Notes under the pieces: model-generated
What the model was told of the DNA's origin: nothing
Database searches by the model: none
The model's input: the letters and a program-made list of their open reading frames with translations, nothing else
Shown here: positions 1 to 5,890 of the stretch, in pieces
Position numbering within the stretch: position 1 is the stretch's first letter
How the letters are laid out: each line of letters opens with the position of its first letter
Assembly: GCA_964242595.1 (NCBI GenBank)
Contig: CAXTBC010000105.1
Coordinates: 1-5,911, forward strand
DNA: 5,911 nt
DNA from: BOG-908 sp964242595
Lineage (GTDB): Bacteria; Pseudomonadota; Alphaproteobacteria; Acetobacterales; Acetobacteraceae
Direction: 5' to 3'
Position numbers and translations under genes: made by a program

Positions 1-66
1 GGGGTCTGGGGCCTCGAGGCCCCAGCGGGGTTTGGGGCAGAGCCCCATGCTTGCGTCGCGCGTCAA
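1..66 (+). repeat. Composite palindromic intergenic repeat, unit A
   Basis: Positions 6-25 are a perfect 20-nt palindrome (CTGGGGCCTCGAGGCCCCAG). Positions 34-46 are a second hairpin core (GGGGCAGAGCCCC), and GTCAA follows at 62-66 after a 15-nt gap. Positions 1-51 are matched in inverted orientation at 4062-4112 with a single difference (position 21, C here, T in the other copy on this strand). The unit begins at the window edge, so its outer boundary is unknown. It lies about 75 nt beyond the stop codon of the minus-strand oxidoreductase gene, so its hairpins could also form at the 3' end of that transcript, though no U-run follows. It resembles the REP-like GGGGC palindromes common in Acetobacteraceae genomes; that family assignment is from memory. 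Confidence 0.85.
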
Positions 67-140
67 GGCTCCAGGCCATAATTGACCCTCACCGGACTAG
101 TACAGGCCCCGTCAGCCGGCCCGCAACGCCAAACAGAACG

Positions 141-1190
141 TCATTCCGTCGCCACAACGTCGGTTAGCACCACCTCATCGAACCGTAGGATGAAGTCGGC
201 CCCATACGCCGTGGACGGCGTCTGGTACCCCGGCACCGCCTCCCCCTCCGCCGCCAGCCGGGCAACCTCCACCGCCGTGCGCGCCGTCAGGTGATACGGC
301 TCCGGCGTGGCCAGCAGGGATGATACATGCCGGCCGGACGCGTCCCAGGCTTCGGCCAGCACCGCGGCGCGGCCGAGCGCGCGCTCCTCGTCCGTGGGCC
401 CGGGCGGCAGGTGCCGGTCGACGCGGCCTTGCAGGAACCGCAGCACCGGGCCGTGCGACACCAGCCTGCGGACCGCGGCCGGCAGGCGCGCCGCAGCCAC
501 CATCTCGCGCGTCGCCTCGAAAAACACCTCGATGTCTGGGATGCCGGTGGACCGCCACGCCGTGGAGATGTCGCCCCAGGGCACGCCGACGGTGGACCGG
601 ACGCCGGCACCGAAATCGGCCGCCTGACGCAGTCGGGGGTCGCCCGGCACGATCAGCCCGCCTTGCCGGACGCGGACGCCGGTGCCCACGCCCTCCAGCA
701 TCGTCTTCATCGTGCCCCGGCTCGCCTTGGCGAGCCCGCCGACCGACAGGCGCAGCCGCACCGCCCGCGGAAGGCGCGCTGCCACGTGCGCGGCCAGGCA
801 GTCGCTGGGCACCACGTCGAAGCCTGCCCCGGGCAGCAGCATCACGCCGGCCGCCCGTGCCTGCGCGTCACGGCGCGCCAGCATCTCGAAGACGTCGATC
901 TCGCCGGTGATGTCGCAGTAGTGGATCCCTGTCTCGATGCAGGACGCCGCCAGCGGCGCGGCAGTGGCCGAGAACGGGCCTGCCGCGTTCAGCACGGCCG
1001 TCACGCCGAGCAGCTGTGCCGGCGTGGGATCGAGCCCAAAGGCCCGCCACTCCAACCCCAGGCTCTCGGCGAGCGGGCGCAGCGAGTCCAGGTTTCGGCC
1101 TGCCAGCATGGGCCGCAGGCCGCGCTCCACGGCGTGCCGGGCGCACAGGCGCCCGGTGTAGCCGGTGGCCCCGTAGATCAGGATCGTCAA
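141..1190 (-). CDS. Saccharopine dehydrogenase-like NAD(P)-binding oxidoreductase (trans-acting enoyl reductase family)
   Basis: A 349-residue soluble protein with an N-terminal Rossmann fold. The dinucleotide-binding loop is G7-A-T-G-Y-T-G13 after strand ILIY. The second strand ends in A30-G-R-N33, where the Arg suggests NADP(H) preference. N68-A-A-G-P-F73, H90-Y-C-D-I-T-G-E97 and G121-A-G-F-D-V-V-P128 are hallmarks of the saccharopine dehydrogenase-like superfamily (Sacchrp_dh_NADP), including bacterial proteins related to the mycobacterial trans-acting enoyl reductase. Length fits the family. The substrate cannot be read from sequence; lysine-pathway saccharopine dehydrogenase is unlikely because the C-terminal half does not look like that enzyme. 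The start is a TTG at 1188-1190, chosen because MTILIYGATGYTG is the normal family beginning and no in-frame ATG lies just upstream; the ribosome-binding site is weak. The gene is transcribed away from the kinase gene. Confidence 0.85.
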   Translation of the reverse strand: MTILIYGATGYTGRLCARHAVERGLRPMLAGRNLDSLRPLAESLGLEWRAFGLDPTPAQLLGVTAVLNAAGPFSATAAPLAASCIETGIHYCDITGEIDVFEMLARRDAQARAAGVMLLPGAGFDVVPSDCLAAHVAARLPRAVRLRLSVGGLAKASRGTMKTMLEGVGTGVRVRQGGLIVPGDPRLRQAADFGAGVRSTVGVPWGDISTAWRSTGIPDIEVFFEATREMVAAARLPAAVRRLVSHGPVLRFLQGRVDRHLPPGPTDEERALGRAAVLAEAWDASGRHVSSLLATPEPYHLTARTAVEVARLAAEGEAVPGYQTPSTAYGADFILRFDEVVLTDVVATE

Positions 1191-1381
1191 CGGCGCGTCC
1201 GGACGGGCAGCAAATCTCGGTTCCCCTGAGCGCAGGCTCGTGTCCGCCCGTCGCTGGCGAGGTTAGGTAGGAACGGCCGATCGCGGCAAGCTGGCCGCCA
1301 GCGCGCCGCCGGGCTGCGCCTTTGTGGAAGCATCACGGAAATGCTATGTTGCAGCATGGACGGCTGCAGCTCACCCCACCG
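1191..1381. other. Divergent intergenic region between oxidoreductase and kinase genes
   Basis: These 191 nt separate two divergent start codons and must hold both promoters. The only recognisable promoter-like element faces the kinase and is listed separately. I see no strong Shine-Dalgarno sequence for either gene, and no clear operator. Confidence 0.5.
1322..1350 (+). promoter_or_regulatory. Candidate sigma-70-type promoter for the hybrid kinase
   Basis: TTGTGG (1322-1327) and TATGTT (1345-1350) are 17 nt apart, and the -10 is preceded by TGC, as in an extended -10 element. The hexamers match the TTGACA/TATAAT consensus at 3/6 and 4/6. Transcription would begin near 1357, about 25 nt before the preferred ATG at 1382. 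This would exclude the TTG at 1322 and the ATG at 1346 as starts. It was found by eye, and chance matches of this quality are common. Confidence 0.3.
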
Positions 1382-3811
1382 ATGACATCGCCGGCATTTC
1401 CCGCCGACGGCGGCGAGGTAGGTGCCCGGATGCGGGCGATGGACTGGTCGGCCTCGCCGCTCGGCGAGCCTCGGTCCTGGCCCTCCGTCCTGCGCACCGC
1501 CATCCACCTGATCCTCGCCTCCCCGGAGTCGATGTTCCTGGCCTGGGGCCCGGAGCTGCGGTTCTTCTTCAACGACGCCTACGTGCCGATCCTGGGCTCC
1601 CGCCTGCCGGGCGCGCTCGGGGCGCCGCTCGCCGAGCTCTGGTCCGACGTCTGGGACGAGGTCGGGCCGATTGCCGCCCGGGCGCTGGCCGGCGACCCGA
1701 GCCGGTTTCACGACCTGCCGCTGACCATGACCCGGCACGGCGTGGAGGAGAAGACCTGGTGGTCGTTCTCCTACTCGCCGCTGCGCGACGAGGCCGGCGC
1801 GGTCGTCGGCATGTTTTGCGTGACCAGCGAGACGACGCAGCGCGTGCTGACCGACCGGGCGATCCGGGAGATGAACACCACGCTGGAACGGCGGGTGGAG
1901 GAGCGCACCGCCGAGCGCGACCGCGTGTGGCGGCTGAGCCGGGACCTGATCGGCGTGGCCGATAGCACCGGCGTGTGGCTGAGCATCAACCCGGCCTGGA
2001 CCCGTGTCCTCGGCTGGGACGGCGAGCAGATCCGCGGCCGCACCTCCGAGTGGCTGGAGCACCCCGACGACCGACTCAGGACGCGCGCCGAGGTCACGAA
2101 CCTCGCGGCCGGCCACGAGACGCTAGCCTTCGAGAACCGCTTCCGCACCAGGCAGGGCGACTACCGCCTGCTGAACTGGACGGCGTTCCCGGAAGACGGC
2201 CTGCTCTATTGCGTCGGGCGCGACGTGACGGTGGAGCGCGAGCGCGAGACGGCGCTGCGCAATTTCCAGGACTTCGCTCGGCTGGCGCTATCGGCCGTTG
2301 GCGGTGTGGGGGTGTGGACCTACGACGTGGCCACCGACCGGTTCACCGGCGACGCGGCGATCTCCGAGCTTTACGGCCTGGACCCGGACCGTGCGGCGGC
2401 CGGGATCGAGCGGAGCGCGTTCCTGGCGAACGTGCACCCTGACGACCGTGCCGGGTTGCAAGCGACCATGTCTGGCGGCCTGGAGCAAAGCGGCGACCTC
2501 GAGCTGGAATACCGCATCGTCCACCCTGGCGGCGCGGTGCGCTGGGTGCTGTCGCGCGGGCACACCTATTTCGACGATGCGGGGCGGCCCACCCGGCGGA
2601 CGGGCGTGGGCGTGGAGACGACCAGGCACCGGCAGCTGGAGGAACAGCTTCGGCAGAGCCAGAAGATGGAGGCGGTGGGACAGCTCACCGGCGGGCTGGC
2701 GCATGATTTCAACAACCTGCTGACCGGAATCACCGGCAGTCTCGAGCTGCTGCAGACCCGCCTTTCGCAAGGGCGGCTGAAGGACGTGGACCGCTACGTC
2801 AGGGCGGCCCAGGGTGCCGCACAGCGGGCGGCGGCGCTTACCCACCGCCTGCTCGCCTTCTCCCGCCGGCAGACCCTAGAGCCGAAGCCCACCTGGACCG
2901 ACCGCCTGCTGGCGGAGATGCTGGACCTGGTCCGACGCACGGTGGGGCCGTCCGTCGTTGTCGGCATGGCATCCTCCGACGAGGTGTGGCCCACGCTGTG
3001 CGACGCCAACCAGCTCGAGAACGCGGTGCTGAACCTGTGCATCAACGCGCGCGACGCGATGCCGGACGGCGGGCGTATCACCCTCCAGGTGGAAAACACC
3101 GAGGTCGACGAGCGCTTCGCCAGGAGCCGGGACATGCCAGCCGGCCAGTACGTGGCGGTCTCGGTCACCGACACGGGTACCGGCATGAAGCCGGACGTGG
3201 TCGCGCGCGCCTTCGACCCGTTCTTCACCACCAAGCCGCTCGGCGAGGGCACCGGGCTCGGCCTGTCGATGGTCTACGGCTTCGCCAAGCAGTCGGGCGG
3301 GCAGGTGCGCATCCACAGCGTGGAGGCAAGCGGCACCACGGTCAGCATCTACCTGCCACGCCACCGGGGCGAGGTCGCCGACGAGGCAGCACCACCTCCG
3401 TTGACCGTCCAGCCGAAGGCCGTCGATGGTGAAACGGTGCTGGTGGTGGACGACGAACCGACCGTGCGCATGCTCGTGCTCGAGGTATTGCAGGACCTCG
3501 GCTGCGCCGCCATCGAGGCGGCCGACGGGGCCTCGGGCCTTAAAGTGTTGATGTCGGACGTGCGCATCGACCTGCTGGTGACCGACGTCGGGCTGCCCGG
3601 CGGCATGAACGGCCGCCAGATGGCGGATGCGGCGCGGGTGATCCGGCCCGAGTTGCGGGTCCTGTTCATCACCGGCTACGCGGAGGGTGCGGTCTTCAAG
3701 GACACCAACCAGGAGGCCGATATCCAGGTTCTGACCAAGCCGTTCACCATGGAAGCGTTGGCCAGTCGCATCCAGGACCTGGTGTCCACGATCAGAGGCT
3801 TGGAGCGTTAG
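1382..3811 (+). CDS. Soluble hybrid histidine kinase: PAS-PAS-PAS-HisKA-HATPase-REC
   Basis: Sensor kinase of 809 residues from the ATG at 1382. No membrane segments or signal peptide are visible, so the input should be cytoplasmic. Domains: a PAS-like N-terminal sensor (about 10-170, opening with a DWSASPLGEPRSWP-type motif), a short coiled coil (ERRVEERTAERD, about 180-198), a PAS domain (about 196-295), a PAS/PAC domain (about 305-425), HisKA with the H-box AHDFNN (phosphoacceptor His441), HATPase_c with N555 in INARDAM, DTGTGM from 597, FDPFFTTKP and GEGTGLGLS from 621, then a receiver with D690-D691, phosphoacceptor D735 in TDVGLPGG, T764 and K786. All catalytic residues are present, so it should autophosphorylate and pass phosphate to its own receiver. 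The H-box resembles the HPK4 class. In-frame TTG 1322 and ATG 1346 are possible longer starts; 1382 is preferred because family similarity begins right after it. No partner regulator or Hpt gene is adjacent, and the ligand or cofactor is unknown. Confidence 0.93.
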   Translation: MTSPAFPADGGEVGARMRAMDWSASPLGEPRSWPSVLRTAIHLILASPESMFLAWGPELRFFFNDAYVPILGSRLPGALGAPLAELWSDVWDEVGPIAARALAGDPSRFHDLPLTMTRHGVEEKTWWSFSYSPLRDEAGAVVGMFCVTSETTQRVLTDRAIREMNTTLERRVEERTAERDRVWRLSRDLIGVADSTGVWLSINPAWTRVLGWDGEQIRGRTSEWLEHPDDRLRTRAEVTNLAAGHETLAFENRFRTRQGDYRLLNWTAFPEDGLLYCVGRDVTVERERETALRNFQDFARLALSAVGGVGVWTYDVATDRFTGDAAISELYGLDPDRAAAGIERSAFLANVHPDDRAGLQATMSGGLEQSGDLELEYRIVHPGGAVRWVLSRGHTYFDDAGRPTRRTGVGVETTRHRQLEEQLRQSQKMEAVGQLTGGLAHDFNNLLTGITGSLELLQTRLSQGRLKDVDRYVRAAQGAAQRAAALTHRLLAFSRRQTLEPKPTWTDRLLAEMLDLVRRTVGPSVVVGMASSDEVWPTLCDANQLENAVLNLCINARDAMPDGGRITLQVENTEVDERFARSRDMPAGQYVAVSVTDTGTGMKPDVVARAFDPFFTTKPLGEGTGLGLSMVYGFAKQSGGQVRIHSVEASGTTVSIYLPRHRGEVADEAAPPPLTVQPKAVDGETVLVVDDEPTVRMLVLEVLQDLGCAAIEAADGASGLKVLMSDVRIDLLVTDVGLPGGMNGRQMADAARVIRPELRVLFITGYAEGAVFKDTNQEADIQVLTKPFTMEALASRIQDLVSTIRGLER

Positions 3812-3820
3812 CCAAGGTCA

Positions 3821-3966
3821 GCGGATTGCGTTCAGGATCTCGTGCAAGTCGATGCTGCGTCGTCGCTTTGTTCGGGCCACCTTCGGCATGAACGGCTCCA
3901 TGACGCCCATTCCTCGTCGGTCAGGTCGGACGGGTAACGCCTAGCCTTGCGCTCGATGTTGGCCAT
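3821..3966 (-). pseudogene. IS5-family transposase N-terminal remnant, frameshifted and truncated
   Basis: Read on the minus strand from the ATG at 3964-3966, the sequence encodes MANIERKARRYPSDLTDEEW. It then needs a one-base correction near 3904-3908 to continue as VMEPFMPKVARTKRRR followed by SIDLHEILNAIR. This matches the start of IS5-type transposases (DUF4096-like region, DLTDEEWAxxEPxxP then RRxxDLxExLNAI). Without the correction the frame wanders and stops within about 25 codons. Family similarity ends at NAIR (3821), where a TGA follows immediately and the 3' end of the kinase gene begins a few bases further on. The DDE catalytic core is absent, so this is a dead fragment of about 48 codons. 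Its other side (3967-4047) is AT-richer and may contain the left end of the old element, but I could not identify a terminal inverted repeat with confidence. Confidence 0.75.
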
Positions 3967-4047
3967 CCACCACGGCTTTCGCTAGTTCGCATCCTGAAGG
4001 TGAGTCAGTCATCAAACTTAAGTGCAAGAGTTTGGAAAGAAAAATTT

Positions 4048-4112
4048 TTGACCTGTGGGTAAGCATGGGGCTCTGCCCCAAACCCCGCTGGAGCCTCGAG
4101 GCCCCAGACCCC
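4048..4112 (-). repeat. Composite palindromic intergenic repeat, unit B (inverted copy of A)
   Basis: The reverse complement of 4062-4112 matches 1-51 at 50 of 51 positions. The long palindrome lies at 4088-4107 and carries one arm mismatch (CTGGAG against CTCCAG expected), so the perfect 20-nt palindrome of unit A is broken here. The short core GGGGCTCTGCCCC is at 4067-4079. TTGAC at 4048-4052, 14 nt from the core, is the counterpart of GTCAA in unit A; the bases between are not conserved. Confidence 0.85.
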
Positions 4113-4160
4113 CATCTGTTTAGGATCTCTTACAGACAGGTTCTAAGGACTTGTCCTTAG
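4113..4160. repeat. Spacer between repeat units B and C, with a perfect 8-bp hairpin
   Basis: CTAAGGAC (4143-4150) and GTCCTTAG (4153-4160) form a perfect 8-bp stem around a 2-nt centre and directly abut unit C. A weaker 5-bp inverted repeat, TCTGT (4115-4119) with ACAGA (4132-4136), lies beside it. The spacer is less GC-rich than the genes. It may be part of the repeat cluster; no coding potential is seen. Confidence 0.45.
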
Positions 4161-4202
4161 CGGGGTCCAGGGGCAGCGCCCCTGGCCTTTTCTAAAAGTC
4201 AA
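4161..4202 (+). repeat. Short GGGGC-palindrome repeat, unit C; possible terminator
   Basis: CGGGGTC is followed by CCAGGGGC-AGC-GCCCCTGG (4167-4185), an 8-bp stem with a 3-nt loop, then CCTTTTCT and finally GTCAA at 4198-4202, 15 nt from the core. The stem followed by a T-run on the plus strand resembles an intrinsic terminator and could end transcription arriving from the kinase side, though it lies about 350 nt beyond the kinase stop. A near-identical copy in inverted orientation is unit D (5869-5911). Confidence 0.75.
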
Positions 4203-4299
4203 CACGTCAGCTCACCAGGATCGAATTGTTCGGCTTAGCAATAGACTTCCCAAGGCTGAACAACCCAACCGAGCCATTCACGGTCACTCGGAGGAGACT
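4203..4299 (+). promoter_or_regulatory. Leader of the DUF1697 gene: imperfect inverted repeat and strong ribosome-binding site
   Basis: TTGTTCGGCTT (4226-4236) and AAGGCTGAACAA (4252-4263) form an imperfect inverted repeat around a 15-nt centre. It could be an operator-like site or an RNA stem, and no specific regulator is suggested. CGGAGGAG (4289-4296) is a strong Shine-Dalgarno sequence just before the ATG at 4300 and fixes that start. I do not see a convincing -35/-10 pair. Confidence 0.45.
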
Positions 4300-4809
4300 A
4301 TGACGAGCTACGTGGCTTTGCTCCGGGCCGTCAACGTGGGCGGAACCGGCAAGCTTGCGATGACGGATTTGCGCTCACTCTGTGAGGCTCAAGGCTTCCG
4401 GAACCCCCGCACCTACATCGCGAGTGGCAACGTGGTGTTCGATGCCGATATGGATGAGACGGAGGTCCGGGCCAGGCTTGAGGCTGCGTTGCAGGCCTAC
4501 GCCTCGAAAGCGATCGGCGCGATGGTGCGGTCCGGCGAGCAGATGGCCGCCGTTCTGGCAGCCAACCCGTTCGGCGCGGCGCCGCCCAACAAGGTCATGG
4601 CGATCTTCCTTGGCGAGGCACCGCCCCGCGACGTGATGTCCGGCGCCGCTGGTCATGCGGAAGAACAGATTGCGACGGGGCTGCGGGAGATCTACGTGCA
4701 CTATCCGAATGGCCAGGGGTCATCCAAACTAAGGTTGCCTGCCGCTGCGGGCGGGACTGCGCGCAACATGAACACCGTGCAGGTGTTGGCTAGTATGGCA
4801 GACGGGTGA
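4300..4809 (+). CDS. DUF1697 family protein
   Basis: A 169-residue soluble protein of the DUF1697 family, whose members are usually about 170-185 residues. The diagnostic N-terminal pattern is visible: Y4-V-A-L-L-R-A-V-N-V-G-G15, then KLAMTDLRSLCEAQGF and R37-T-Y-I-A-S-G-N-V-V-F47. A later NPF is followed by a KVMAIFLGEAP strand. The C-terminal ARNMNTVQVLASM corresponds to the family's TxRNxxT ending, so the protein appears complete. The biochemical function of the family is not established and I assign none. The start is secured by CGGAGGAG 3 nt upstream. It is the only plus-strand gene between repeat units C and D, and it converges with the ChaN-like gene. No membrane segment or signal peptide is seen. 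Confidence 0.9.
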   Translation: MTSYVALLRAVNVGGTGKLAMTDLRSLCEAQGFRNPRTYIASGNVVFDADMDETEVRARLEAALQAYASKAIGAMVRSGEQMAAVLAANPFGAAPPNKVMAIFLGEAPPRDVMSGAAGHAEEQIATGLREIYVHYPNGQGSSKLRLPAAAGGTARNMNTVQVLASMADG

Positions 4810-4969
4810 CCGCTTTGCGGAGCACGCGCTGGCTCTCTGCGCTGTTAGGCACGGAACCGGAGCAGAAGCAGTGGATAAATTTGCAGACGAGGTGACGGCC
4901 GCGTTAGTTTTGTAAATGATTTGTCATACCATGATCTTTTCCGGAACGGCAGAGCCCAGGGTGAGGGAA
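4810..4969. other. Convergent intergenic region between DUF1697 and ChaN-like genes
   Basis: These 160 nt lie between two converging genes. CCGCTTTGCGG (4810-4820) is a short 4-bp hairpin with no T-run and is a poor terminator. On the plus strand one frame reads without a stop from the end of the DUF1697 gene to a TAA at about 4913, with an amino acid composition like a real protein tail (ending in DKFADEVTAALVL). No start codon or domain supports a gene. It could be a relic of a lost downstream gene or chance in GC-rich DNA. Confidence 0.4.
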
Positions 4970-5845
4970 TCACTCCACGTAAACCGCATCGGCATAATCC
5001 TCGCCAGGCGGAGCACACAGGCCATGAGCGGGCAGCAACACAAGCGCGTCGTGAATGCCAAGTGCGTCAAGCTGATGCGGCACGCCGTAACGATGCTCAA
5101 GGTGCCCGGCTCCCATGAGGGCCACCACTGGCCGGCCCGGAGCGCGAGCGCGCTGCGCGGCGATGGCCTCGGCCATTGCGCGGTCCCACACGAGTTGGGC
5201 CTCGATGAAATGCTCCAGGCCGGCTGGCGTCGTTACGGGGCCGCCATGCCCTGACATCGCGTCGGCGAGGTCGGCGCGGTAGCCGGCGCTTGGCGGCGCC
5301 GGCACGCCAACACCCTCGCGGTCGGCGGCGGGCACGGCCGAGAAGCCTTGCTGCGCCGTCAGATGCACCAGGCGGTGAGACACGTTCAGGGCGATCATCT
5401 CTACGTGGTGGTCACGCGCAAACCGGAATATCGGCATGTACAGCTCGGGCGGGAAACCCCAGACATGCGCCCAGTCGGTGTTCTTCAGGAAATCGGCCTC
5501 GGAGAGCCGGCCGCTCACCCACTCGTTCAGTGCCGGCTGCGCGGCCCGGGGGAACATCTCGAAACCAAGCACCAGGGAAGGATCGGCGGCGTAAAGCCGC
5601 TTGATCGTGTCCAGCTCCCAGCCGTGATCGGCGGTGCTGTCGTGCTGCTCGCCCAGGAGAACCACAGGTCGGGACCGGGCTGCGGGTACAGGATCGGCGA
5701 GCCGGCGCAGCGTGCCTGGTGACACCCACCGGCCGGGTGCCACGCAGGCGGGCTGGCTGATGGCGCAGGCGGCGAGCAAGAAAACCGGGAGGAATGACGC
5801 ATGAACTCGTGTAAGAAAGCAGATCGGGTGGCGCGCAATTCGCAT
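4970..5845 (-). CDS. ChaN-like (PF04187, haem-binding uptake family) lipoprotein
   Basis: A 291-residue predicted lipoprotein. From the ATG at 5843-5845 the N-terminus is basic (MRIARHP), then hydrophobic, ending in a lipobox L24-A-A-C27, so Cys27 should be lipidated after signal peptidase II cleavage. The mature part carries the ChaN/PhuW-type hallmarks: V61-V-L-L-G-E-Q-H-D69, F95-E-M-F-P-R100, a WG.P..Y.P.. region (HVWGFPPELYMPIF) and G245-A-G-H-L-E-H near the C-terminus. Campylobacter ChaN binds haem and family members are tied to iron uptake; that role is inferred here, and no TonB receptor or haem transporter is adjacent. A TTG at 5888-5890 would add 15 residues but lies inside repeat unit D and would push the signal peptide inward, so the ATG is preferred although its ribosome-binding site is weak. 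Confidence 0.87.
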   Translation of the reverse strand: MRIARHPICFLTRVHASFLPVFLLAACAISQPACVAPGRWVSPGTLRRLADPVPAARSRPVVLLGEQHDSTADHGWELDTIKRLYAADPSLVLGFEMFPRAAQPALNEWVSGRLSEADFLKNTDWAHVWGFPPELYMPIFRFARDHHVEMIALNVSHRLVHLTAQQGFSAVPAADREGVGVPAPPSAGYRADLADAMSGHGGPVTTPAGLEHFIEAQLVWDRAMAEAIAAQRARAPGRPVVALMGAGHLEHRYGVPHQLDALGIHDALVLLPAHGLCAPPGEDYADAVYVE

Positions 5846-5862
5846 GGTAATACCATCGGCCT

Positions 5863-5890
5863 TTAATATTGACCTGTGAAGGAAGGCCAA
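5863..5890 (-). promoter_or_regulatory. Candidate promoter of the ChaN-like gene, overlapping repeat unit D
   Basis: On the minus strand, TTGGCC (5885-5890) and TATTAA (5863-5868) are 16 nt apart, each matching the sigma-70 consensus at 4/6. The predicted transcript would begin near 5856, leaving only about 11 nt before the ATG at 5845. The -35 would be supplied by the repeat arm itself. Visual call only. Confidence 0.22.

Noticed and set aside
327..1229. Plus-strand frame of 300 codons antisense to the oxidoreductase
   Set aside because: The composition is biased with no recognisable motifs, while the opposite strand encodes a clear Rossmann-fold enzyme with conserved motifs.
1225..1300. 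Possible EcfG-type general stress promoter from GGAAC motifs (1270-1274 plus strand and near 1221-1226 minus strand)
   Set aside because: No CGTT-like -10 lies at the required 16-17 nt spacing on either strand.
1187..2116. Long minus-strand frame of 309 codons antisense to the kinase 5' half
   Set aside because: It overlaps the well-supported kinase, its translation is low-complexity (R, G, P, A, H rich) with no domain, and it reads as an antisense shadow of GC-rich coding DNA.
4948..4957. GGCAGAGCCC, resembling the repeat core, as a possible fifth unit
   Set aside because: The arms are incomplete and there is no GTCAA/TTGAC at the expected distance, so it is probably chance.
4916..5254. 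Plus-strand frame of 112 codons antisense to the ChaN-like gene
   Set aside because: The minus-strand protein has GAGH, GEQHD and a lipobox. The plus-strand frame has no ribosome-binding site and no family features.
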